Below are positions 55,078-64,000 of a DNA stretch of 64,000 nucleotides, piece by piece (position 1 is the first letter of the stretch; every line of letters begins with the position of its first letter). The notes beneath the pieces are model-generated. The model did no database searches. It saw nothing but the letters and a program-made list of their open reading frames with translations, and was not told the DNA's origin. Both the position numbers and the translations under genes were made by a program. This DNA comes from Ornithodoros turicata. Lineage: Eukaryota; Arthropoda; Arachnida; Ixodida; Argasidae. The stretch spans positions 54,416,841-54,480,840 of the forward strand of contig NC_088206.1 of assembly GCF_037126465.1 (NCBI RefSeq), written 5' to 3'.

Positions 55078-56318
55078 TGTGACGTCCCTCCTTTCTGACG
55101 CCGAAAAGGGACGGGGCACAAAATTCTCCAAGAAAAGGAGATACGCTCAACGTGGGCACCCGCAGAAGCGAGAAGGACTAACAACCACACACTTCGTTAA
55201 CAATAACGAACATGATTTATTCGACAAAAATAAACACTACGCCATTATTCAGTTCGTATGATGGATAACACAAATCGCGGCAACAACACACATGATATCA
55301 GCGAACACAGCTTAAATATATGACGTGATATGCTTTAAATAAACGGTTACGCAAACCGCCGACAAACAAAACTCGAGAATCATGCGCAAATGCGGGAGAG
55401 ACAACAACGCGGCAAAAGTGACTGACCATGATTTTGCACACTCCGACGACACCACATCTTCACCAGGCCATGGACGATGGCGTGGCAGATGAGCTCTGAA
55501 GACGACTTCGGCAGTGACCTACGCTGCCGGCTTTCCATGTTGTGGCTTTCGGTTGCTGCTTCCGTCGATCTTCATCCGCTCTGGTCTCCATTCTTGGTCC
55601 ACGGCCGGGTCGGCGACTTGGCGGCAGGCCTATGTACCGTCCCACACTCTTAAAAAAAGGGTGTCCTTTAACTCCTTTTTTTGCCACATATATAACACCC
55701 TTTTGGTGAGTACAATTACGCTCAAAAGGGTGTCTCCTCACTCCCTCAAGTGAGTAGCATAACACCTTTCTCCCTACTGGAGAGTAATATTACTCCCCGG
55801 CAGGGAGAATGTGTTATGCTACTCCCTTGAGGGAGTGAGGAGACACCCTTTTGAGCGTAATTGTACTCTCCAAAAGGGTGTTATATATGTGGCAAGGAAA
55901 GGAGTTAAAATACACACTTTTTTTAAGAGTGCACTTGGAGGCTTGGTCCCAGGAGCTCGGCTACCGCCCTCGTCGATCTGTCTCTCCGCTCGCCACATCG
56001 TCGTCGGGTGCACCTCTTTCCGGTCAGTCACCGCTAGCTGGGCCTCTAGGTCGTAACTTCGGTTGCCCGGATGTCAGCGCTGGTGGAAGGAGACTTCTGG
56101 GACGAACCCTCAGGTTGAAGGTGGGTTCCAGTCATCAAGGCGCCGCCGTCGTCCATCTCCCTCCGGGCATTCGTCCGGGCTCCCGCTCTGGATCACATAT
56201 CGGTGACTCTTCGCTGGTTCCGACCCTCGACGCAAAACTACGACTGTCTGTTTAGGCGACTGTCCCACTCTCCTCGATGCCATTCATGGTTTATATAACC
56301 TTCCCGCGCCACGTCACA
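55078..56318 (-). mobile_element. possible solo LTR with nested foldback
   Basis: On the minus strand it begins TGTGACGTGGCGCGGG, has TTATATAA about 25 nt in, a GC-rich leader-like interior and AATAAA-type signals at about 55215-55235, and ends GGGACGTCACA. It starts TG and ends CA, but no target duplication is seen, and no second LTR or internal genes lie in the window. Removing the foldback at 55645-55931 leaves about 950 bp. Confidence 0.4.
55645..55931. mobile_element. near-perfect foldback (hairpin) element
   Basis: The arms start CACTCTTAAAAAAAGGGTGT and are inverted almost completely about a centre near 55788, each arm about 140 bp. The interior repeats CTCCCT, ACTCCC and AAAAGGGTGT motifs. 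A transcript across it would form a long hairpin. Confidence 0.9.
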
Positions 56319-56410
56319 GTCCGGGTCAGTCACGTACGCCAAACCAAAAAACCATGTGCGTCCGACACTGCAGACAACAGCAACAGCTCCTATGAAAACG
56401 CGTAGAATGA

Positions 56411-57175
56411 ACGCGTAGAACTGCACGCGATGTGTACGGCGCTTGTCTCATTGCGTCCTCTCCATCCCCAGCTCACTGGCCCATCTACACCGACTCCAAA
56501 GCCACCCTACAAGTCATTCTCTACTCTGGAGGATCGGGCTATCTGTCTCCAATGCTGCATGATGTCCTCGAAGTGTACTCCTCTGCCGTTTCACGGGGGC
56601 ACGACATCCAGTTGCAGTGGGTCCCTGGCCATTGCGGTGTTCCCGGAAATGAGGCTGCGGATGCAGCTGCCAGGCGAGCCCATCTAGCGCGTGGCGTTCG
56701 CACGCACCCCATCTACTTCACAAGAGGGGATGCAAAGAGCACGATAAACGCAGTAGTGAAGCGTCTGAGCAGGGAACACTGGTGTCGATGCGTCCCATCT
56801 TCCTCAATACTGGACAAAGTGGATCCGGACCTGCAGTTTTTAATGCCCCCAGCGCTCCCTCGGGCCGTTACCTCCATCATTTACCGGCTCCGTCTCAATG
56901 TGCCATATACCTGTCGCCTCCTCTTTAAACTTGAGAAGGTTTCCTCACCGAATTGTTCTGAGTGCGGGGTATTGGAGGACACAGAGCATGTTATCGAGGT
57001 CTGCCCTCGATACAGAGCGCCTCGTCGTCCCCTTGCGGCGGTACTAGCCAGCCTCGACAATCGCCCTTTCTCCGTTAAGAAGGTTCTAGGCTGCTGGCCT
57101 GCCCATGACCTGGTGACAGCATTGCGTGCTCTTGTCGACTTCCTTACCGCTTCGAACCTGCTTGACGCTCTGTAA
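56411..57175 (+). pseudogene. LINE ORF2 C-terminus: RNase H and terminal Cys/His motif
   Basis: An open frame from the junction to TAA reads IYTDSKATLQ (RNase H catalytic Asp region), then VPGHCGVPGNEAADAAAR, then the linker and C-terminal motif CSECGVLEDTEHVIEVC. This order fits I-group non-LTR retrotransposons. Reverse transcriptase is absent. Confidence 0.85.
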
Positions 57176-57446
57176 CAACTTCTGTGACACAGTGTTCGCG
57201 CGGAATCTGACATTATGAACCAGTGAGTATTCCTCTGTGCCTAACGTCTCCCCTTTTCCTTTCACCCGTTTTCCTTTATGCTTTCTCCTGCTTGACCCAC
57301 TCTACCTCTTTCCTGTTTGTTTGTTTTTCTCTTTTTTCTGGCTCTATTTTTCCACCCACAAATGCATTTTGGAGTAGCCAGTCCTGACTGGGTTGGGGCT
57401 AACATCTCCATATTTTTCTTTCATTTCCAATTCCATTTTTAATTCA
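56411..57446 (+). mobile_element. 5'-truncated LINE inserted in a MITE
   Basis: It carries the end of ORF2 plus a 3' UTR of about 270 nt. The junctions show AATGA on both sides (56406-56410 and about 57447-57451), a plausible short target duplication. The 5' truncation is typical of LINE insertion. Confidence 0.78.
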
Positions 57447-57770
57447 AATGATGATGATTAACTTTGGAAAGAAGCATCTCCCGTGGGACATCCACCGATC
57501 GTACAAAAATACTAAGGTAAGCTAAAGTACAAAGTATTGTAGAAATTGGGGAAGCAATAACCGGGCCGATGAGCAGCGCCACCGCTAGCTTCGTAATGCG
57601 GCGCCGGGAAGGGGTTCATATGACGTGGTCTTTATAATCTAGTAGCCCGTGTGAATGGAGTCATGACTCAGTTTACTCTGGAGTCTCTACTTAACGCGCC
57701 CATTGGAAACACAAACGTATTCCGTAGCAGCAGCCGACACAGGGCATATGCACGGTGTCGTTTGCTATAT

Positions 57771-58663
57771 ACAGGGCGTCCAAGCAAAGTGTGAACGTAT
57801 TTAAAAAAAATATATATATCACTTTTTCCGAGATGAAATCAATTGCAATATAGCATATGCTGAAGGGCACTCCTTAGGAGGGCATTAGCAAACTCCTAAG
57901 GCAATGTCTTAATTAACTTTCAATAATTATCTTTTTAATTATAAAAGTTACGAAGTTGTCCCAATGAGAACATCTGTTCCTTTCGGTCACCTGATATCGT
58001 AGCCGTTTTCAGAACAAAAATCCGTTCGGTAGATCGTCCGCAAAAAATTCGTGAAGGAACACCGTTTTTTTCTTTATTTTGTTCATTGCGCATCTTCTGA
58101 GGCGCGTATTTCTTTCATCCCCAACGTTAGAGGGGAAGGAGCACAGTGCCGCCTCATGCGTCGAAGATGAGCTTTAACTTGCGGAAACAAAACAAAAACA
58201 ATCGTATCGGGTGACTCTATCGGAGCTGCCCTTATCTTGGGTTGCATTTTCTGTTTGCTTTTAATCTTTTTCCAGGACGCAAGCGATAGTGTGCTCTTTC
58301 ACCCTCTCACATTGGTGGTGAAGAAAAGACGGGCCTCCGAAGATGCGCAATGAACGAAAAAAAAAAAAAGGCGTTCCTTCACGATTTTTTGCGGACGATC
58401 TATCCAACGAATTTTTGTTCCGAAAACGGTTACGGTATCAGGTGACCAAAGGGACCAGATGTTCTCATCGGGAGTCGGGACAACTTCGTAGCTCTTATAA
58501 TTAAAAAGTTAATTGTTGAAAGTTAATTAAGACATTGGGGGTTTGCTAATGCCCTCCTAAGGAGTCCCCTTCAGCATATGCTATATTGCAATTGATTTCA
58601 TCTCGGAAAAAGTGATATATATATTTTAAAAAAATATGTTCGCATTTGGCTGGGACACCCTGT
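57771..58663. mobile_element. long-arm foldback element with ACAGGGYGTCC termini
   Basis: The arms 57771-58103 and 58335-58663 are inverted over about 330 bp at high identity. They include ATATCACTTTTTCCGAGATG, the CCTAAGGAGT segment and CATTGCGCATCTTC. The spacer is about 230 bp. The terminal ACAGGG resembles the element at 4166-4872. Confidence 0.9.
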
Positions 58664-59038
58664 ATACTTACAGTATGAAATTAAAGTGGTATTTGAAAAT
58701 TTTTGTCACGAAATCTACGTTTCGCCGCTCCATGCACAACCCTCGATTTTGGAGAAATGTTGGTGTCATGGCGGTCTCCATGGAAAACGGCAATCCATGG
58801 AATGCGCCCAAGTTTGATTGACAGGTCGAGCCTCTTTTTTAGACTCCTCCTAATGGTCAGACTCCCTTTTAATACACGGCACTGGTACCGAGGTGTTGTG
58901 GGAGGTAGTAGTAGTAGTAGTAATTAACTGAAAAAAAAAAAAAATCAGGGGAAAGACTTGGAGCAGGGTGGCTGCCCTAAGGGCGCCTGCAGCTCCATCT
59001 CATTTAGGTAGTTTTGAGGGTTATCATATATGTTCCTG

Positions 59039-59509
59039 TTAGTAGCGGCAGTGTATACCGCTTTCTTTTAGGTAGACACACAATGCCTTGAGTGCCTTCA
59101 TGTCTTGTTCCCTTGTAGGCCATCTTCCCATTACTTTGCAGTAAGAGAATGGTCTTTTGTCCAGTGTTTGAAGTGCATGGGACAGTCTTTCCCTTGCGTC
59201 TGCTTGTTCTGGGCGCTGTATAAGTACGTGTAACGTGTCCTGGGGCACTTTGCAGATGTCGCACAGTCTTGAGGCCACAATACCGAGTTGGAATTGGGTG
59301 GTGGCAGTATATAGCGCGCCGAGTCGATTCCGGTGAATAGCCGTGTGGAGGCTTCGGCCGATGTCATGAGGAATGATTGCCGTGAGATCGGGGTCTATGT
59401 GAGACAGGAAATCTGTGTGCCGGAGTGCTTGCTTCCAGCTTTCCTTGGACCGTCTGATTGTGGGAGGATGTTGCGGAACAATAAACAACCTTCGCCTTTG
59501 TATCAGCAT
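59039..59509 (-). pseudogene. LINE ORF2 C-terminal fragment
   Basis: It reads a C-terminal linker (HTAIHRNRLGALYTATT), then LCDICKVPQDTLHVL, but lacks the final Cys of the motif, and ends CRY-stop. A 3' tail with TACTACTAC lies at about 58908-58921. Homologous to 60575-60850. Confidence 0.7.
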
Positions 59510-59710
59510 GCTGCCTCCTACATGACGTTATCTTGACACTAACACAAAAGGAACGCTCTGCATCATTTGTGAGCGAGTGAAGCCGCAATGTATGGTTTCC
59601 CTCTTTCTCAGGAAGGGCAGTACTTGCAGAGAGGCCCCGGATTGGTCCCCTCAAACGATCTGCCGCGATGATTGGACAAATCGTTTGCGAATACCTTCTT
59701 CTACGTATAA

Positions 59711-60060
59711 CCGTGTATTCACACGAGCGACATTTCCCCAGAAGCGGAAGATGCGAAAAGCGTCGTGGCTTTCTGCTGTCACGTGAGCGCGAGCGCTCAA
59801 CGTCCTGTCTTCACGTACACTCCTAACCGTGGGGAATATCCTGCTACACAGCCACAAGATATTCCGTAGCAGACGACAGGCAAACACGCTGACGGTGTCG
59901 ACTGCTTAGTGTCGTCTGCTAAACGCGCAGTACGCCACTCCCGATATTTCGCACCGTGTGAATGCTCAACATAACGCGGGACGGAACTTCGGTTCTGTGA
60001 GCAGTTTCTTTTTCTTCCACTAGAATATTCCGTGAGGATGTCGCTCGTGTGAATACACGG
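59711..60060. mobile_element. Harbinger-like MITE, CCGTGTATTCACACGAGCG termini
   Basis: CCGTGTATTCACACGAGCGA at both ends (about 24 bp inverted), with TAA on each side (59708-59710, 60061-60063), a 3-bp target like that of PIF/Harbinger elements. The interior holds TAGCAGACGACA in both orientations. Confidence 0.82.
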
Positions 60061-60137
60061 TAACTAGAAGGTTTCTGGAGCTATGTGGTCTTCCTGGTGG
60101 GCACGTGTCTTGAACGTGCGAGGCTCTGACATGAGCG

Positions 60138-60399
60138 CAGAGCCGTAGCGACAGGGGTGCGAGAGGGGTAGCCGCCCCGGGCGCACTCGCCAGAGTGGGC
60201 GCCGAACTGCAATCCCTGGCAGGTTGGTTGGACAGTATAAAGTAGGAATGAAGAGAAGTTGAATTTACGGTCTCGACAGTGCAAATGGGCGTTTTCCTTT
60301 CTGTGTTTACAAGGCTTCTGACGGCAGTGAGGGAGGGAGGGGGAGGGGCGCTGCAGATTTGCCCTGCCCCGGGCTTAAACTTGCCTCGCGACGGCTCTG
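60138..60399. mobile_element. hAT-like MITE, CAGAGCCGTMGCGA family
   Basis: CAGAGCCGTAGCGA and, inverted, CAGAGCCGTCGCGA. Flanks CATGAGCG (60130-60137) and CATAAGCG (60400-60407) are an 8-bp duplication with one change. 262 bp. Confidence 0.87.
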
Positions 60400-60574
60400 C
60401 ATAAGCGTCACTGTTTCCTTCTTATCTCATCTTCTCATCAGCATGAGAAAGGCTTAATAGTGGTTGACGATACCGCTGCCTTTTTAAAATGCGCATAAGG
60501 CTTTCATTACTTTCACTTGCTGCTGTTTGCAGCGCCAGGAACCAAATAGCTTGCAGAAGCTGAAAGGTCGGGAG

Positions 60575-60850
60575 TCAATGCTTATTAAGCACAGCCTGAA
60601 GTCGTTCTCTGTGAATTTCGTAAAATAGACACTGCATGATTATGTGAAGTGTGTCTTCCGGATCGTTGCATGGGCGGCATAACGAGGATGATGTTAGTTT
60701 CATTCTGTAGAGTGTTGTCCGTGAATAAAGCTGACCTAGGCGGATTCTGTGGATGGCTGTTTGTAGTGGTCTCTCCAGGCTGCTTAGCACGATAGCTGTC
60801 AAATTAGGATCGATGAAAGAGAGATAATCAGTAGCTCGTAGGGATGCCTT
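60575..60850 (-). pseudogene. LINE ORF2 C-terminal fragment, related copy
   Basis: FIDPNLTAIVLSSLERPLQ, then LCRPCNDPEDTLHIIMQC keeps the full Cys/His pattern, ending NKH-stop. Similar to the copy 1.1 kb to the left, in the same orientation. Confidence 0.7.
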
Positions 60851-60919
60851 CTAGACCAATGAAAGAGCAGCGCTCTGCAGTGTCACGTTCTTGAGAAGGA
60901 GGAGAGAGGGAAAGCGTGA

Positions 60920-61253
60920 CCGTGTAACCAAACGACATTCCCGCGGAACATTGTCGAAGAAGAAAAAGAAAACTGCTAACGGGGCTGATGTTCCCCTGAT
61001 GAGCATCCGCGCGGCGCAGGAATACCGCAGGTGGCGTACTGCATGCTCACATAACAGACGACGCCGTTGACCCTGCCGTACTGTCGTCTGCTACAGAATA
61101 TCTTGTGGCTGCGCCGCAGTTCCCCATGTTTAGAAGAGCACGAACAGACATGACTTTCAGCACTCGCGCTCACGTGTCAGCAGAAAGCGATGACGTTTTG
61201 CGCATCTTCCGCTGTAGTATCCTTGAGAAATTCGCTTGTATGTGAACACACGA
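60920..61253. mobile_element. Harbinger-like MITE, diverged inverted copy
   Basis: The ends CCGTGTAACCAAACGACAT and TCGTGTGTTCACATACAAGC (read from the right) are worn versions of the 59711 family, with TGA on each side. The interior (AGAAAAAGAAAACTGCT and the TAGCAGACGACA palindrome) matches that element in reverse. Confidence 0.68.
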
Positions 61254-62156
61254 TGAATTGTTGTTCTTTCGCGCATAGGTCATGAACGACGCAACGGGTG
61301 AATTTCGTTCCTGTTGTGTTGGTGTCGATGTAACGGCGTCCCGCGAGGAAAAACTCTAATATACTTTTTGTGCTCCATTAAAGGAAGCAGCACTGGGACA
61401 CATCCAAAATTCTCGCATGCCCAATCACAAACAAAACTCTTTCTCATACTTTGGACTGGTCAAACATTGCCCAGTGCAGCCAACCAACAATATACTGCGC
61501 TTCCTCTCCGACATACGATAGTTTAAAATAACACACAATATCTGTCCCCAATACAGTTCCCGCAATTCTCAAGGTGTTTCCACGGTACAAAAAAGCTGCA
61601 CTTCAAGTAGTAAGCTAACAAGTCGACCTTCTGTGTGTACAGAAAGGCCGATAAGTAGTCGATGCCACCGACATTGTAACAGTGCCTGCGGTTACTCTTC
61701 CAAGGTTGCGTTCATATTCTTCCCGTCGGTACACCCTAAAGGCTAATCGACGCCCACATGCACTGCAGTTCCACTAGAAGGCGTCGTCAATCCAAAACAG
61801 ACACAGTGCCGGAGGTGATTTCATTCAGGCACCACAAGGACAAAGTTGAAGACGTAGCGTGCCGGTATCACGGCAGTTCCACGAGGAAGTATTGCCCACC
61901 TGACTCAACACCGGAAACAACCATGATTTAGGAAAAAGGACAAAGGACAAAGTTAAAGACGGCGTGGCCGTACCATGCTCTGCCCGACAGTGGGGACAAG
62001 GAGGAAGAAGGAGAAGAACCGCGCAAGTGCCACCTCAGGGCTAGGGCAGAGGGCCACGCGCGTTAGAGCGCTATGAGGCCGAGCTGAGCCTTCCACCGTA
62101 CTAATTTTCCCCATAGTGTTCACAACAACTCTGCGCGGTGTTTTACAACGCGAACC
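61254..62156. promoter_or_regulatory. 5' flank of the membrane-protein gene
   Basis: Holds imperfect repeats of a CACAAGGACAAAGTTGAAGACG-like segment (around 61836 and 61928) and is GC-rich from 61950 on. The transcription start is presumably in the last few hundred bases. Confidence 0.35.
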
Positions 62157-63131
62157 ATGTCCTCTTCCGAAACAGCCAGCGGTAGCGGTGAGTCTTCAAA
62201 CATCGCAACATTGAAACATCGGTCGATTCAACGACCACTTGTTATGTGAAAGATCTGAGCAGCGTTGAACACGTTTGGCGTTGACGAACGCGGACGCATC
62301 AGCGTTTGGGAGGAATGTAGCCATGCAAGATAGTGGGGCTGGGAGATGCACCACATGTGTCCTATGTCGGTTGTGTGTTACCACCTGTTGCATATTTCAG
62401 TGGTTTTGCGTAAATAGAAAGTGGTATTACCAGCAATGCACTAAAAGGCAAGGCGTCGCGAGAAAATAAAAGCTGAATTAGATGAACGAGCGGAAAGAAT
62501 GATAAAATCGGATCAAAAGTTTCAGGTGTTGTGTCCTCTAGTGGTCAGTTCGACCGGCCTGCGAACTTCCCAGTGAGAGTGCACTTGCTATGAGGTCGTC
62601 CGTTTAACTCCTGGTTTATCTCTTTTCAGATGCGGAGGAGCCTGGGTAAGTGCTAAGGGGCATTGATAAGCCATTCACTCTAGTGTGGTCACTACTGTCC
62701 TGCTGGAATGTCCAGCGACATAGATTATGTTAGCGAACACACTGAACGGCACTGAAAAAACCGCGCGTGCCCGACAAAGAGACGGTCGTGTTTGCGAACA
62801 GTCACCACCACACACTCAAGGCCAACCTTTACAGACTCATACGGTCGAGGACACCATTAGTTTCGACAGGGATAGGCCACACAGACGCACATGTACACCA
62901 TACATGTCACGATGTACGTCCATGTGCCACCAGTTGACAGACATGTCATTGTCTTAGGGTGCTTTGGCTCATGCATGTAACCCGCACTCTGCAGGGAGAG
63001 TGTAGAGTACAGCGAGCCCAAGAGCGATGCCACTATGTATTTCATCTTCGGCGCTATCGCCCTCGTGGCTATCGTGGCCATCATACTCATCGTCATCTGG
63101 CTCCTCGGCAAGAGCTCTACCACGGAAGAGA
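62157..63131 (+). CDS. 5' part of an unrecognised single-pass membrane protein gene (three exons, continues beyond window)
   Basis: Exons 62157-62187, 62630-62645 and 62995-63131 join in phase (1, 2, then 1 out) with donors GTGAGT, GTAAGT, GTAAGT and acceptors TTTTCAG and TCTGCAG. The product starts MSSSETASGSDAEEPG, continues with an acidic cytosolic-type tail, then a strongly hydrophobic span (about residues 30-53, YFIFGAIALVAIVAIILIVI) and GKSSTTEE before leaving the window. The short acidic N-terminus followed by one span with no signal peptide suggests type II topology, as in M13 (neprilysin-like) peptidases or other ectoenzymes, but no catalytic domain is visible, so the family is unknown. 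The middle exon is only 16 nt. The ATG lies in a CGCGAACC context, and no in-frame stop occurs through the joined exons. Confidence 0.68.
62630..62645 (+). CDS. 16-nt microexon of the membrane-protein gene
   Basis: It is flanked by a strong pyrimidine tract plus CAG and by GTAAGT. It adds DAEEPG codons and keeps the frame open between exons 1 and 3. If skipped, exon 1 (phase 1) would join exon 3 (expecting phase 2) out of frame. Confidence 0.62.
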
Positions 63132-63978
63132 GTAAGTATACGCACGCAGGCCACCCACTGCGGTGTATATTTCAACGTGGACAACAAGCATTTAGAGTTT
63201 TAAAACAGGAAACATACCAACTTCGCAAATCAAGCGGGTGCGGCAAAGTAATGAACAGAGCGAAGAGAGCGTTCCCTTTCGGATACTGCGTCATAGCTTT
63301 CATAGCAGACGACAGAATCGGTGGTGTCGTCTGCTATGTGTCGTCTGCTACCGATATTCCGATGCTGTGCGACTGCAGGGCCGGCGAGTGAAATTAAGGG
63401 CCCCGGGGATGACTCCGGATGGGTCCTGTACGGTGCCTCCTCCTCAGGTCTCCTGCTGGGCTAGCAGCCGTTGGGCGTTGGGTCGTGCGAGCCCCGGCGC
63501 AGAGGCGGAGAGTTTTCATTTTCCCAGGGGGGGGCAAGGGCGCACCGCGAAGTAAGTACTCTGGCGGGGGGGGGGGGATATGTTTATTAAGAAAAAAAAA
63601 AGAAAGGAAAGCCAGATGGATGTCGGCTTGTTATTCCAACAAAAAAGTGAAAGGGGGAAGAAAAGGGCAAAGAAGAAAGCAAAAGAAAACAAAAAGAAGG
63701 AAAGAAACGGAAAAGAAAAATGATGAACACAAAACTAAAGTTGAAGAATCACACACTCCGGCGAATCCTATGATGTATGCCGAACTGGTATAGAAATAAA
63801 AGGAAGGAGGAACAGAGAAAAAAAAGAAGAAGAGAAAACAGAGAGAACGTAAACAGTGAACATGTGCACAACTGAAGGCATTACGCCTTTGAAAACTGAG
63901 TGCAAAAGGAACAAAATGCATTGAATCCTCGGTGTTTGAGCCGAAATGCGCGCAATATAATGAACATGGTCAACGAAA
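63132..63978. other. intron of the membrane-protein gene, repeat-derived
   Basis: 63303-63350 holds three copies of TAGCAGACGACA (one forward, two reverse). 63530-63750 is a G-run and A/G-rich stretch. No exon is recognised. Confidence 0.45.
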
Positions 63979-64000
63979 TGGAGCAGCGGGAGTTGAACCC
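63979..64000 (-). mobile_element. tRNA-like B-box at the window edge
   Basis: GGGTTCAACTCCCGCTGCTCC on the minus strand looks like the 3' half of a tRNA or the head of a SINE. Cut off by the window end. Confidence 0.4.

Larger units (their letters stand above)
56356..57651. mobile_element. hAT-like MITE, CTACTAG family, copy 3, split by a LINE
   Basis: 56356-56410 and 57447-57651 match consecutive parts of the copy at 45736-46130. The right terminus ends CTTTATAATCTAGTAG. The left terminus is missing, perhaps lost with the flanking LTR-like sequence. Confidence 0.72.

Noticed and set aside
55078..56318. A confident solo LTR
   Set aside because: TG...CA ends and a TATA-like box fit, but no target duplication or second copy is visible, so it is kept only as a possibility.
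61314..61526. 70-codon plus-strand open frame upstream of the membrane-protein gene
   Set aside because: No motif and no in-phase link to the exons at 62157.
1..64000. A clustered, undescribed multi-gene system (defence, biosynthesis or similar)
   Set aside because: Only three genes can be supported, of unrelated type and with independent structures; the remaining signal is mobile and repetitive DNA.

Overview
This is eukaryotic nuclear DNA, most likely from a tick or a close chelicerate relative. Genes have long introns, roughly half of the sequence that can be explained is transposon-derived, tRNA-derived SINEs resembling those described from ixodid ticks are present, and the main gene is an arthropod-type ACF1 with two PHD fingers. 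No bacterial operon, CRISPR array, viral genome or true tRNA/rRNA gene was seen. The species cannot be fixed from the sequence alone.

Three genes can be supported. (1) At 10194-11228 (+) there is an intronless beta-1,3-galactosyltransferase-like (GT31) coding exon. (2) From 52566 down to 16096 (-) lies a complete BAZ1A/ACF1 gene, reconstructed here as 13 coding exons whose splice phases all agree. They give a 4353-nt coding sequence (1450 residues) with WAC, DDT, WHIM-like, two PHD and bromodomain regions. ACF1 is the large non-catalytic subunit of ISWI nucleosome-spacing complexes. (3) At 62157-63131 (+) are the first three coding exons of a small-cytoplasmic-tail, single-span membrane protein. 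One of them is a 16-nt microexon, and the gene runs off the right edge.

Layout: 1-9965 is gene-free and repeat-rich. 10-11.2 kb holds the glycosyltransferase. 11.3-16 kb is repeats. 16.1-52.6 kb is ACF1, whose introns hold most of the mobile DNA. 52.6-62.1 kb is intergenic, with a possible solo LTR, foldback elements, LINE tails and MITEs. 62.1-64 kb is the start of the membrane-protein gene.

The striking property of the window is its mobile DNA. At least eleven families of short non-autonomous elements have inverted termini, and most copies are bounded by 7-8 bp direct repeats that are exact or nearly so, the hallmark of hAT-type transposition. Several are nested (an element within an element within an element near 35.6-37.5 kb; a SINE in a mariner; a LINE in a MITE), which lets relative ages be read directly. 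There are also pogo/Tigger-like fossils with a DNA-binding-domain transposase remnant, a compact gag-only Ty3/gypsy-type element with matching 147-bp LTRs, long-arm foldbacks, a 330-bp tandem duplication and a recurrent 12-mer (TAGCAGACGACA). I found no sign of an undescribed defence or metabolic system.
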